Of a DNA stretch of 62,475 bases, positions 17,967 through 26,971 are shown one piece after another. Origin of the DNA: a virus; the IMG/VR virus record IMGVR_UViG_3300042539_000900, positions 1-62,475 of that record. One strand, written 5' to 3'. The notes beneath the pieces are model-generated. The model was not told the origin of the DNA and did not search any database. It worked only from the letters and a program-made list of their open reading frames with translations. Every line of letters begins with the position of its first letter. Position 1 is the stretch's first letter. The translations under genes were made by a program, and so were the position numbers.

Positions 17967-18862
17967 TATGCCCTTTGTAGTATGTTTGCTAGATTACCTT
18001 CAAAAGTGTAACTTCCAACGTGATTTAGTTTAGTATTAGGATCAACCCAAATCTCACCGCCCATGCGTTGCCATCTACGACAGAAAGCATAATCTTCAGA
18101 TAGATAGCGTCTATCTACTGGATCAATTTCAGTATCCCAGAAAGCGTAGCAGTGTGGATTAAATTTTGGATCAATAGAAGAATCGTTTTTATAGTGTAGT
18201 TCTGGGAACTCTTGTACCATACGTTCGATAACTTCACGCTTTACAATAAAGAATCCGGTAGATGCGTCTAACACTTCTACTGCTCCCATATGAGTTCTTA
18301 CTCTTCTAGTTTCTGGATCTGCTTTTAGATTAATAGCATAGTCAGCACCATAAGTAGCTATCTGCTCAGTTTTACCTGATTGAACAGCATTTTGTACCTG
18401 TCCCCAATTAATTGTTTTTTTAGGGTATGCACCTGCAATAATATCTTTATCCATAGCAAGCATTCTAATAACTGCATCGGGATCAAATTCAATATCCGCA
18501 TCAATAAACATAAGATGAGTGCAGCTTTTATCTTCTAAAAACATAGCTGTTAGAATATTTCTAGCACGAGTAACCAGACTTTCATTTCTTAATGTAGTAA
18601 TCCTAAAACGGATTCCATGCTGCATAAGCACTTGAGACATTCTAAACATACTTAAAAAGTATTGGTCGGTTACAGCACCGCCGTAGCATGGAGTGGCAAA
18701 AAAGATATTCATCTTCCTTAGAAAATTCATATCAATAGTTACTTTATCACCATCAATAGAACTAAACCCTGCTGGCAGATTATTAGTATTAGACACAGTA
18801 GAAGACGGGGCTCTTTCAAGCCCAGAATTCGCTGCTAAATCTTTTAATGATTTTTTTTTCAT
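17966..18862 (-). CDS. GT-A fold glycosyltransferase inside the replication operon
   Basis: 298 residues. From about residue 50 it reads FATPCYGGAVTDQYF, then LVTRARNILTAMFL and the metal-binding D-x-D in MFIDADIEFDPDAV, followed by AGAYPKK. This is a GT-A fold nucleotide-sugar transferase. It lies between the end-resection nucleases and the ssDNA-binding protein and overlaps both neighbours, so it is co-expressed with replication genes rather than with the main glycan cluster. That position makes DNA base glycosylation a possibility, but protein or surface glycan transfer is equally consistent with sequence. Confidence 0.82.
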   Translation of the reverse strand: MKKKSLKDLAANSGLERAPSSTVSNTNNLPAGFSSIDGDKVTIDMNFLRKMNIFFATPCYGGAVTDQYFLSMFRMSQVLMQHGIRFRITTLRNESLVTRARNILTAMFLEDKSCTHLMFIDADIEFDPDAVIRMLAMDKDIIAGAYPKKTINWGQVQNAVQSGKTEQIATYGADYAINLKADPETRRVRTHMGAVEVLDASTGFFIVKREVIERMVQEFPELHYKNDSSIDPKFNPHCYAFWDTEIDPVDRRYLSEDYAFCRRWQRMGGEIWVDPNTKLNHVGSYTFEGNLANILQRA

Positions 18863-19512
18863 AGATCTTCCATTCCCTCAGTGCTATTAAGATCTCCAGC
18901 AACTTCTTCGGTAAAGTAACTAGTATTTTTTAGCAACCATTCTTTTTGTTCTTCATATGTTTGGCGCTTGAAGATTGTGTCAAGGCTAAACAGTTCCATT
19001 TCTTTTTCAGCAGCAGTCAATGGAATAGTATTACGACTAGGCATAACTGTATACTTTACGTTTTGTGGTTGTGGGCCTGTCTTTTCTCTTTTAATAGTGA
19101 TATCATAACCATTATCAGAGTCTGCTGGGCTACCATAGTCAGGATTCATTGCATAATCTACCAATTGCTTATAAATAGTAGTTTTTAGATCTAGAAGTTT
19201 TGCTTTTCCATCTTTTCTGTCAATTACATTACAAATATATGCAAATTGAGGTTTTTCAGAATAGATGTAATCAGGCAGTTCTTTGATAGGATCTCTGCTA
19301 GAGTTGAATTGCTCAGTTTCTCTATCGAAGCTTAAGCACTCTAGAGGGTACTTTTTACCTTCATTAGTTACTACCCAGTAAACATAACGAGGCATAACAG
19401 GTCCTACGAATCGCACTCTGGTTTCAGCTCCGTCAATGCGGATTCTTTCGATATCGCGTGAGTTGTTAGATTGTGCTTGTGGTTTTTTAAGTTGTGTCCA
19501 GTCTCTTCCCAT
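18859..19512 (-). CDS. Single-stranded DNA-binding protein (gp32-like)
   Basis: 217 residues. The layout fits a phage SSB: a basic N-terminus, a beta-rich OB-type core (ETRVRFVGPVMPRYVYWVV, FAYICNVIDRKDGKAKLLDL), and an acidic C-terminal tail (EEVAGDLNSTEGMEDL) of the kind that recruits replication partners. It lies in the replication operon, next to recombination nucleases and upstream of helicase and polymerase genes in the same direction. The identification rests on layout and context, because phage SSBs diverge strongly. Confidence 0.7.
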   Translation of the reverse strand: MGRDWTQLKKPQAQSNNSRDIERIRIDGAETRVRFVGPVMPRYVYWVVTNEGKKYPLECLSFDRETEQFNSSRDPIKELPDYIYSEKPQFAYICNVIDRKDGKAKLLDLKTTIYKQLVDYAMNPDYGSPADSDNGYDITIKREKTGPQPQNVKYTVMPSRNTIPLTAAEKEMELFSLDTIFKRQTYEEQKEWLLKNTSYFTEEVAGDLNSTEGMEDL

Positions 19513-19514
19513 TT

Positions 19515-19946
19515 TTAATTCTCCAGTGGAAATATAATTTTATCTTTGATCTTACGTATCAAAGGGTTTGTGTGGTATTGCGGTTCTACGTAGTGTTCAG
19601 GTATCCAGTTGTTTTCGTTAATAATAGATCTCTGACTTAATATGTAAAGATAGTCACTTTTGTGCTTTGCAGAAAATCTCATGTGTAAAAAAGAACAATC
19701 ACGTATATAGCTTTGTGGTTCGATAGTTTTGTAGTGAGAAAATATACCGGTTCTATGAATTCCTATATACCCATAATTCATAAGAGTGCTAGGAATGGTA
19801 TCTAGAAATAGTTTTTTCTTTAATAAGTCTAAGCTGCCTGATAACGGCTTATTTAATCCTACACATAGAGCAAATATGAGGATAAGCTGTGATTCAGGTA
19901 CTTTTGTTATTGATGTTATTTCACACCAGTTGTATCGTATTACCAT
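19515..19946 (-). CDS. Hypothetical protein
   Basis: 143 residues, not recognised. It starts with a hydrophobic helical stretch (LILIFALCVGLNKP) and has a mixed alpha/beta body with many aromatic residues and His (YGYIGIHRTGIFSHY). There is no clear signal peptide. It ends 2 bases before the SSB start and lies between it and a TPR protein, so it is probably co-transcribed with replication genes. No catalytic motif is visible. Confidence 0.7.
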   Translation of the reverse strand: MVIRYNWCEITSITKVPESQLILIFALCVGLNKPLSGSLDLLKKKLFLDTIPSTLMNYGYIGIHRTGIFSHYKTIEPQSYIRDCSFLHMRFSAKHKSDYLYILSQRSIINENNWIPEHYVEPQYHTNPLIRKIKDKIIFPLEN

Positions 19947-19965
19947 AATATAATTTTAAATAGCA

Positions 19966-21642
19966 TTAGTCAATATTAATTTTACTATCAAATACTGATT
20001 TAATTTCTTGATCCAATTGATCAAACACTGAATGCCAATCTCTTAGTTGCTTTTGTCGTATATTAGTAATTGAAGGATACCAAGGACTATCTCTTCTGTC
20101 TATTAGCCATCTCCAATCAGGTGAATAGGCATGTAATATATATGTGGGTATATTAGCGCTTCCAGCTAAATGAGCTATCATAGAGTCTACAGTTATTACT
20201 ATTTTACATTTTTGTAATATTACTAGTGTATCATCTAGAGTTTTTATCTTGTCACTATGGCAGCTTATATTACTAATATCAGATAAGTCTTCATCGTTGT
20301 TTAGTTGTAAATTAATAAAGCTTAAATTACTATTGTTTTGCACAAATTGTTTTATATGTTTTATCGGAACGGATCTGTTTATATCATTGTTGTGAGATTT
20401 AGAACCTTGCCATAATATTCCGATATCGTACATTGGTAACTCTTGCACATCGCTACTAACTTCAAAAGCTTTAAAATTAGGTATAGCAGGTATAGTATCA
20501 ATACCTGTTCTAAATATTCTAGGTAAACTCATAAACGACACTTTATAAGCATACTTAGAATAGTCGTTTTTATGCCAACCTCTTACGAATGAGTCTGTTA
20601 CAAATTCACTATAGTTATTATGTAGAAAACTTCTAAAAGACTTAGGTTCAGCGGTAGCATCATCCCATTTAGCATATTGGTTAGCTATTATCTCTATATC
20701 AATATTAGCAGCTCGTGTATGCACTAAAGGTATGTATCTAGAAAATTGTAATAAATCGCCTAATCCTTGTTCTTGATAGATAAGTAATTTTTTATCTTCA
20801 GGTATAGGTTCACCATTCCAATTAGGTATATTGTAGTTTTTCAAACCTTGAAACTGTTGCGTATTTAATCTAAACTCACACAGTCTCCAACCTTTTTGAA
20901 AATCACCTTTTAGTAACTGTAACATGCCTTCTTGATAAAGAGAATCCATTACAATTTCATATTCTTCAGATTTTTGAGCTTTTTGACAAGATTGTATAGC
21001 TTCGTCAATATTCATTAAGCTAGAATGTGCAGAAGCTAAATTCTTATTTATAAGAGGATCACCAGGACTAAAATCTTCTGCTGAATTTAGTAGAGCTACA
21101 GCTTCTGAGTAGTTGTGCGTAGAAAGTAGACTAGCTCCCCAACCTGTTAGTATGTCTGTAAGCATTCGTATATGCTCACTAGAATTATCAAACTCAGCCC
21201 TAAGCATGTGGAACGCTTTAGAGAAATTGTCTGTAGCCTTTAATTGCTTTTCTAAATTTCCTTTGTATTTCTTACTTAATACTAGTGCGTATGTTAAATA
21301 ATTTTGAGGTCTTTTATTATTAAGCAGTAACAACTGTTCTGCACATTCTTCTGCTTTAGAAAATTCTCCTAGCTCTAAATAGCTAGAAGCTAAACCAGTT
21401 ATAGCATCTTCGTTAAGAGGATTCTTAATTAAAGATTGTTCAAAATAGCTAATTGCTTTTGCATGATTATTAATAGCCTGTTCCTTCCAACCTCTAATAA
21501 AAAAAGAAAAATAATGAACACTGTTAAGTTTTCGCTTTACTAAATTAATAGCCTTATCAAAGCAACCTGCATTAGCTAAATCAATGGCATTATTAATAAC
21601 GATTAATTCTCTATTGTCTCGTAGTTTTGTTTTCTGTACCAT
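19966..21642 (-). CDS. TPR-repeat protein with GT9/O-GlcNAc-transferase-like C-terminal domain
   Basis: 558 residues. About six tetratricopeptide-like helical pairs fill the first 260 residues (ALVLSKKYKGN, YFEQSLIKNPLNEDAITGLA). The C-terminal 200 residues have GILWQGSKSHNND-RS, TVDSMIAHLAGSANIPTYIL and DWRWLIDRRDSPWYP, a signature of bacterial TPR-GT9/SPINDLY-like glycosyltransferases. Such proteins transfer sugars to proteins or glycans. It overlaps the upstream helicase gene by 40 bases. A virion- or host-protein glycosylation role is possible; the substrate is unknown. Confidence 0.85.
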   Translation of the reverse strand: MVQKTKLRDNRELIVINNAIDLANAGCFDKAINLVKRKLNSVHYFSFFIRGWKEQAINNHAKAISYFEQSLIKNPLNEDAITGLASSYLELGEFSKAEECAEQLLLLNNKRPQNYLTYALVLSKKYKGNLEKQLKATDNFSKAFHMLRAEFDNSSEHIRMLTDILTGWGASLLSTHNYSEAVALLNSAEDFSPGDPLINKNLASAHSSLMNIDEAIQSCQKAQKSEEYEIVMDSLYQEGMLQLLKGDFQKGWRLCEFRLNTQQFQGLKNYNIPNWNGEPIPEDKKLLIYQEQGLGDLLQFSRYIPLVHTRAANIDIEIIANQYAKWDDATAEPKSFRSFLHNNYSEFVTDSFVRGWHKNDYSKYAYKVSFMSLPRIFRTGIDTIPAIPNFKAFEVSSDVQELPMYDIGILWQGSKSHNNDINRSVPIKHIKQFVQNNSNLSFINLQLNNDEDLSDISNISCHSDKIKTLDDTLVILQKCKIVITVDSMIAHLAGSANIPTYILHAYSPDWRWLIDRRDSPWYPSITNIRQKQLRDWHSVFDQLDQEIKSVFDSKINID

Positions 21643-22913
21643 TCTAATCTACCTTTTTGCTGGTTGTATACTATAGGACCTGTTAACCAAAAATCTATTA
21701 TAAGAGGATCTTTTTTATCAGGGTGTTTTCTTAGTATTCGACCTATTCTTTGTTCTAGTTTTGCATAGTTATTGCCGGGACACGTAAACATAAGCGTATC
21801 TAATCTATGACAACTAATACCTTCATCAAAAATCTTGGTAGATAATATAGCCGAATATTTAGTACCTGCATTTTTTAATATATCTTCTCTCTGAGCATTT
21901 TTAGTACTACCAACCAACAATACACTTCCTGGTATTCTGCTTTGAAGCTCTTCTAGCATTTCTATTCTCTCACTAACAATGAGAGGGCATCTTCCATGAC
22001 TTATTTTATCTCTTGCAGTTTTAGCTATTAAATCTAAGTACGAGCTGTTTTTAGCTAATTTTGTTAGTTGCCTAGTCCAATCTCTGTTAGGATTAATAAC
22101 TCTAAAAGGTATATCGGTCTGTATTACTTGTACGGTAGCGGATAACTTATCTACATTTTCAGCAATTATTCTATTAGGACCAAAGAAGTCTGGTAAAATT
22201 ATGTGTAAGCCATCTTTTCTAATAGGAGTGGCACTAAGCGCTATTTTAACTCTAGCATTTACGCCATTAACAGCTCTACTAAACGTCTCAGCTGGGCATA
22301 AGTGTGCTTCGTCAACAAATAAAACTTCAAACTGATCCATAACCTTATCTAATCTAGTTAGTAGTGATTTGTATATGGCTATAGTTATTGGCTTTATACT
22401 TTCTTTTCCATCACCAATAAATCCTACTTCTTCTACGTCTATTAGTTCTTTTATAGAGTCTAACCACTGATAAGCTAACAGTTTAGTATGACATATAATA
22501 ATAGTTGGTTTTTTATATGTACCAATTAAGTAAGTACCTAAATATGTTTTTCCCCAGCCGCAATCGGCTTTAACTAATCCACTGTAAAGCTTGTTATTCT
22601 GTAGTAGCTTATCAGCAACCGATTGCTGTTCTGTTTTTAGTTTACCTTTAAAAGCCCATTCTTGAACATCTGTATTAGCTCTTAGGTCTTCAAGTTCTAG
22701 TATGTCTAGCTTATGCCAAGATCCACTGGGAACGCTGCACATTCCAGTTTCTTCATCATACTCTAGAGTAGAAAAAAAGGTATCCCCTAAGTTATAGTTA
22801 AATAATACGTATCTAAAGTCATGAAAAGGTATGTCTAATATGTCTTGCTTATTAAAGTATATCTTATCTGAAATAGTTGCTTTACGTATTTTATATTTTA
22901 TTTTGCTATTCAT
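21603..22913 (-). CDS. DEAD/DEAH superfamily 2 helicase (UvsW-like)
   Basis: 436 residues with complete SF2 motifs: Walker A KADCGWGKTYLG, DEAH box LFVDEAHL, motif III ALSATP, motif V region KIFDEGISC and motif VI QRIGRILR. The arrangement resembles T4 UvsW, which unwinds recombination intermediates and R-loops and so shifts origin-dependent to recombination-dependent replication. The N-terminal 90 residues are phage-specific. It lies between polymerase and SSB genes. Another SF2 role, such as restart or repair, is possible. Confidence 0.88.
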   Translation of the reverse strand: MNSKIKYKIRKATISDKIYFNKQDILDIPFHDFRYVLFNYNLGDTFFSTLEYDEETGMCSVPSGSWHKLDILELEDLRANTDVQEWAFKGKLKTEQQSVADKLLQNNKLYSGLVKADCGWGKTYLGTYLIGTYKKPTIIICHTKLLAYQWLDSIKELIDVEEVGFIGDGKESIKPITIAIYKSLLTRLDKVMDQFEVLFVDEAHLCPAETFSRAVNGVNARVKIALSATPIRKDGLHIILPDFFGPNRIIAENVDKLSATVQVIQTDIPFRVINPNRDWTRQLTKLAKNSSYLDLIAKTARDKISHGRCPLIVSERIEMLEELQSRIPGSVLLVGSTKNAQREDILKNAGTKYSAILSTKIFDEGISCHRLDTLMFTCPGNNYAKLEQRIGRILRKHPDKKDPLIIDFWLTGPIVYNQQKGRLEWYRKQNYETIEN

Positions 22914-23419
22914 TACAAATTTATTGATTCAATGTTCACCTTAAAAGGAGTTACTTGATATATCACCCATAAATGATCTATTTTTACTATTGTTAAATAT
23001 TGATTTTTTAGTTCTTTACTATCAATCATATTTTTAGGCAGCTTAAAAGGGTAACTAACGGAAGGTACCCAGATTGCATTTTTACTTGTTTTTATTATTG
23101 GTAAGCTTTTAGCTTCAAACTTTTGTTTTTTACTAATGTCATATATTCTAGCTTTTGAGTCTATAAGCCATTTAGCTTTACTTCTAATTAACTGTGTTAA
23201 ATTTAGGCATGTAGCATCAAAATTAATATCACTAGACTTTACAGACAAATATCGTTCTAAAACTGTTTTATTTCTATCAAATCTGTCTATCATATGCCAA
23301 TCATGGAATTCCCGCTTTTGTATTTCTATAGTTTCGATACCTATACTATAATCGAAAGGTACGGCATATAGAACAAAAGCGGGAAACTGTATTCCATAAA
23401 ATTTACTTCGGAAGCTCAT
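22913..23419 (-). CDS. Hypothetical protein between polymerase and helicase
   Basis: 168 residues, not recognised. Beta-rich with a basic central part (SKAKWLIDSKARIYDISKKQK) and no membrane segment. It overlaps the polymerase stop by 17 bases and the helicase start by one, so translation is coupled to replication proteins. An accessory or DNA-binding role is plausible from position alone. Confidence 0.7.
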   Translation of the reverse strand: MSFRSKFYGIQFPAFVLYAVPFDYSIGIETIEIQKREFHDWHMIDRFDRNKTVLERYLSVKSSDINFDATCLNLTQLIRSKAKWLIDSKARIYDISKKQKFEAKSLPIIKTSKNAIWVPSVSYPFKLPKNMIDSKELKNQYLTIVKIDHLWVIYQVTPFKVNIESINL

Positions 23420-25649
23420 ATTTACTTAATTCACCCCAGGAAGGGCCTACTTCTACGTCAACTACAATAGGACATCCAGGAATAAATACTCCTCTATCTT
23501 TTTGTAGATTTGTAACTAGAGTTTTAGCGTATAAAGGTAATAGTTCATTTTTAACTTCTGCAACAACTGAGTCGTGAACAGTAGCAAATAATCTAATATC
23601 TTCTTGCAGATTATTATCTTTTACCCATTTTACAGTGTCAATCAATCCATAAATGTTGATATCACTAGCAACACTTTGAATTAGAAAGTTTAGTCCGCTA
23701 CGAGCAGCGTGTGCCGCTACTCCTTTATTATCAGAACCTACTTCTGGAAGTCGACGCTTTCTACCGAAGGCACTATAGATGAAGTAGTTAGTTTCGATTG
23801 TAGACAAGCATGCATCAATCCACTTACGTAGGCTGCTAGCTTCTCTAAAGTACTTTTTAATAAAGTCTTTAGCTTCTTCCATAGTAACATTAGCTGTTTC
23901 ACTAATTTTAGAAGGTCCAGCTCCATACAGAATACCGAAAGTAATAGCTTTGGCATATTGACGCTCATCTGGATAAGTATTTTTTACATCGTTAACTGCA
24001 CAATCTAGCTTAAACATGTTTTTAGCTACATAAGAGTGGAAGTCTAGCTTTTCAATAAAAGCTTGCTGTAAAAACTTATCATTAGACAAAGCTGCCGCAA
24101 CATAAACTTCTGCAGTACCTAAGTCGGCCTGCACAATACTATAACCTTCTCTAGCTTTAAAGATCTTTTTAATACCTGCATCTTTGTCTCTAGGTAAGTT
24201 TTGATAGTTAAGTACACCACTAGAACTTAATCTACCGGAAGTAGTACCAGTTAAGTTAAAACTAGAACGCAGACGAGAGTCTGAATCTACTCCATCTTTG
24301 ATATTTTTTAGATAGGTTTGACTTAGTTTTACCTTTTTACGTAAGTCTAAGATTGCTTCGGTAATAGGATGCTTTAGTTGTTCCAACACTTCGGCATCGG
24401 TACTGAAGGCTCCAGTATCAGTTTTCTTAATTGGCTTTAGCTTTAGAATATCGAACAGCACTTGTCTTAGATGGTATACGCTATTAGGATTAAAGGTTTT
24501 ACCAGTAACCTCTTCAAATTCTTGAATAGCGGGATCAAAAGCTAACTCATTCATAGTTTCTTCAATATCAATTCTATAGTCTTGAATAAGATCATCTAGA
24601 ATATCGATATTAATAGGTCCGCCATTGGACTCTAAGTGAATAATAGACATGATCGCTGGTTTTAGTAAATCATTATAAAGACTACTAAAATGAGTATTTT
24701 TATCAATAAGAGGCTTAAACTTTTTATAAAGCTGCATAGTAGCATCACCATCTTTACAGCCGTATGGAGCTAGAATTTCAGGAGGAAGCATTCCATAATT
24801 AAATTCTTCTAGCTTTATTTTGTGCTGTCTGCACCATGTCTTTTTATAGTCGTCAAGCTCTTTTTCATAGTCGCCAAGATCAGTAAATTTCATAGCAAGT
24901 TGCTTTAGACCATGACTACCAACACTTTCATCTAAGCAATAATGCATTAGCAGTGTATCTTCAAAGTCTGGAAACTCAAATCCATACTCATAGCTAATAA
25001 ACTGAATATCGAACTTAGCGTTATGAAATACGCACTTAGTTGTTCTAAAGATTTCTTCTATTTCATCATAGTAGTGTTCAATAATATCTGCATCTACATA
25101 TACGCCCTCATGTGGTTCCGTACTAAATACGAAACCCAAAATATTACCTTTTCTAGGGGATAAGCTAGTGGTCTCAGTGTCGACAGAGATAACGTCTGCT
25201 TGTCGCAGTTTGTCTAAATACTTAAGAAAGTCTAGTTCGTCGGTATAGTGTGTATAGCTTTTATTATGTACTAAAGGTTGTTCGCCAGAAACGATGCTTG
25301 ATATTTTAGCAAAAGCTTTTTTAATATCATCAGCATATTGAGGCTTGATGAACACCATATTAGGGTCTAATATGGGAATAAACTTGTCATTTAACACATG
25401 ACCATTATATTTAGTAATACCTGTGACACCACAAGTATATTTAAGAGACTCAGCTCCTACAGGACAAACAATATCATACTCATCGAAAATAGACATATCA
25501 AGATCCACATCTTTCTTGAGAATCTTATCTTTAGGCTCTGAGCTTAGATATGCAGTTTCAAATTTAATTTTAGCGTTATATTCTTTTAGCAGAGTTGGTA
25601 CGGCATTTTTCAGTGGGGAAGGTAAGACTAATAGAAATTTTTGTGTCAT
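23403..25649 (-). CDS. DNA polymerase, family A, with 3'-5' exonuclease
   Basis: 748 residues. The proofreading exonuclease shows Exo I SVDTETTSL (residues 155-163), Exo II FHNAKFDI and Exo III YGCKDGDAT. The polymerase domain shows motif A QADLGTAEVYVAAAL, motif B KAITFGILYG and motif C TVHDSVVAE. The residue aligned with E. coli Phe762 in motif B is Phe. Motif A is unusual, D-L-G-T-A-E instead of D-Y-S-Q-I-E, but keeps the metal Asp and the Glu. The 5' nuclease is a separate gene at 11320. Promoter at 25685-25713. Confidence 0.96.
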   Translation of the reverse strand: MTQKFLLVLPSPLKNAVPTLLKEYNAKIKFETAYLSSEPKDKILKKDVDLDMSIFDEYDIVCPVGAESLKYTCGVTGITKYNGHVLNDKFIPILDPNMVFIKPQYADDIKKAFAKISSIVSGEQPLVHNKSYTHYTDELDFLKYLDKLRQADVISVDTETTSLSPRKGNILGFVFSTEPHEGVYVDADIIEHYYDEIEEIFRTTKCVFHNAKFDIQFISYEYGFEFPDFEDTLLMHYCLDESVGSHGLKQLAMKFTDLGDYEKELDDYKKTWCRQHKIKLEEFNYGMLPPEILAPYGCKDGDATMQLYKKFKPLIDKNTHFSSLYNDLLKPAIMSIIHLESNGGPINIDILDDLIQDYRIDIEETMNELAFDPAIQEFEEVTGKTFNPNSVYHLRQVLFDILKLKPIKKTDTGAFSTDAEVLEQLKHPITEAILDLRKKVKLSQTYLKNIKDGVDSDSRLRSSFNLTGTTSGRLSSSGVLNYQNLPRDKDAGIKKIFKAREGYSIVQADLGTAEVYVAAALSNDKFLQQAFIEKLDFHSYVAKNMFKLDCAVNDVKNTYPDERQYAKAITFGILYGAGPSKISETANVTMEEAKDFIKKYFREASSLRKWIDACLSTIETNYFIYSAFGRKRRLPEVGSDNKGVAAHAARSGLNFLIQSVASDINIYGLIDTVKWVKDNNLQEDIRLFATVHDSVVAEVKNELLPLYAKTLVTNLQKDRGVFIPGCPIVVDVEVGPSWGELSKYELPK

Positions 25650-25684
25650 GGATTCTCTTTACAGTTATAGATGGGATATTAGTT

Positions 25685-25713
25685 ATAATATTTTAATTTT
25701 AAGCATTCGTCAA
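25685..25713 (-). promoter_or_regulatory. Leftward promoter for the DNA polymerase unit
   Basis: Minus strand: TTGACG (25713-25708), 17-base spacer, TATTAT (25690-25685), in the gap between the primase stop and polymerase start. It would give polymerase its own transcript in addition to readthrough from primase. Confidence 0.7.
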
Positions 25714-26601
25714 TTATAAATTGTCTTCAATATTGCCTAAAAAGTATTCTGCTGTTTCTTTATTAAAACTACCTGGATCAAGACCTTCAGACAATACTAT
25801 GTTATTAGTTTCTATATTACGCTGTTCTAACAGTTTTTCTATTTTAGCGGCTGCTTGTTTTCCCGCGGAATCACCATCCATAAGTATAGTAACCTTTCTA
25901 CATCCGTATTCATCTAGTAGCTTAGCTTTTTGAGCTGTAAAATTTTGAGTTCCAAAAATACACAGACTATTGGTATAACCTAGATCGTGTAGTTTTAGCA
26001 TATCAAACATTCCTTCTACTAATATTACATGTGAAAAGTCTGTAATCTTATCTAGCGGAAACAAAATATCGCTAACTGACGCACCAGCAGGCTTTCTTAA
26101 ATACTTAGGAAAACTTCCTGAGTTACTGAGAACCTTATAACGACCTTCTATAAACTTTAATTTCTTATGTTGATATACTGGTATACAGGCATAGTCGCTT
26201 AATCCGCTAGCGTCGGTAAAAAATGCACCAAAATTCTTTAAAGTTTTTGCTGATATTCCTTTAAAATCATGATTAATAGCAATTGTTGGCTCAGGCAGTC
26301 TAACTTCTCCCTGATACTTAATATTATCTAGTTTGCTTTTAAGCTTTTTAATTTTAAAAGACATTTTAGAAGCAATTTGTACTGTAGACTTAATGCCTAA
26401 AGAGTCCAGAAATTGTTGAGTATTACCTCTATGACCGCATGCAAAACAATGGAAAGCGCCTTTCTCTAGATTTAGAGAAAGGCTAGGATTCGTATCAACA
26501 TGTAAGCCACTAAAGCATCTTACAGTAAGTTCAGACGGCTTATTAGGATTAATAACATAATTAATGCCACTATCCTTAAGCACATCTTCAACGCTCTGCA
26601 T
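25714..26601 (-). CDS. DNA primase (CHC2 zinc finger plus TOPRIM)
   Basis: 295 residues. The N-terminal zinc ribbon has C-F-S-G-L-H ... F-H-C-F-A-C (residues about 28-55). The TOPRIM domain has VILVEGMFDMLKL (Glu) and ILMDGDSAGK (D-x-D). This is a DnaG/gp4-type primase without a fused helicase; the DnaB-like helicase is encoded two genes upstream in the same operon. It is shorter than DnaG (about 580 residues), lacking the helicase-binding C-terminal domain. It overlaps the cupin gene by 14 bases. Confidence 0.92.
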   Translation of the reverse strand: MQSVEDVLKDSGINYVINPNKPSELTVRCFSGLHVDTNPSLSLNLEKGAFHCFACGHRGNTQQFLDSLGIKSTVQIASKMSFKIKKLKSKLDNIKYQGEVRLPEPTIAINHDFKGISAKTLKNFGAFFTDASGLSDYACIPVYQHKKLKFIEGRYKVLSNSGSFPKYLRKPAGASVSDILFPLDKITDFSHVILVEGMFDMLKLHDLGYTNSLCIFGTQNFTAQKAKLLDEYGCRKVTILMDGDSAGKQAAAKIEKLLEQRNIETNNIVLSEGLDPGSFNKETAEYFLGNIEDNL

Positions 26602-26971
26602 TCTGATTATCTCCTGGCATTACTCTAAAGTTATCTTCTGCAGAATCAGCAGTGCTAACTTCAATAATTTCACTATCATCTTCTAAAGCAATTAGCTGAT
26701 GTACTACTAGAGGTAAAATTCTAATAGCGTCACCCTTATTCAGTGGCTGTTCGGTAATAGATCCATTTTCAGTGTTAATCAATCTTAGAGTAAAACTACC
26801 GTGCTGAACATACCAAGTTTCGTCTTTTTCTCTATGAAAGTGCATAGAGAACTTATTTCCTACTTTAGCAAAGTGCAATAACTTACCGCAGTATAATTCA
26901 TTTGTTGCAAATATGTATTCATATCCCCAACCCTTTTTTACGTATCCACTAAATCTCGTTACGTTTGACAT
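26588..26971 (-). CDS. Cupin, mannose-6-phosphate isomerase/GMP C-terminal type
   Basis: 127 residues, a single cupin. The metal motif is H-F-H-R-E-K-D-E-T-W-Y-V and the second motif P-L-V-V-H-Q-L, framed by KKGWGYEYIF, GKLLHF and IEVSTA. This matches the stand-alone cupin related to type II phosphomannose isomerase, which interconverts fructose-6-P and mannose-6-P. It is translationally coupled to the HldA-like sugar kinase (23-base overlap), so the pair is a small sugar-phosphate cassette placed inside the replication operon. Its exact sugar substrate is not shown by sequence. Confidence 0.8.
   Translation of the reverse strand: MSNVTRFSGYVKKGWGYEYIFATNELYCGKLLHFAKVGNKFSMHFHREKDETWYVQHGSFTLRLINTENGSITEQPLNKGDAIRILPLVVHQLIALEDDSEIIEVSTADSAEDNFRVMPGDNQNAER

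Noticed and set aside
18693-18890. Plus-strand ORF opposite the glycosyltransferase/SSB junction
   Set aside because: Shadow of the minus-strand genes, no ribosome site or motif.
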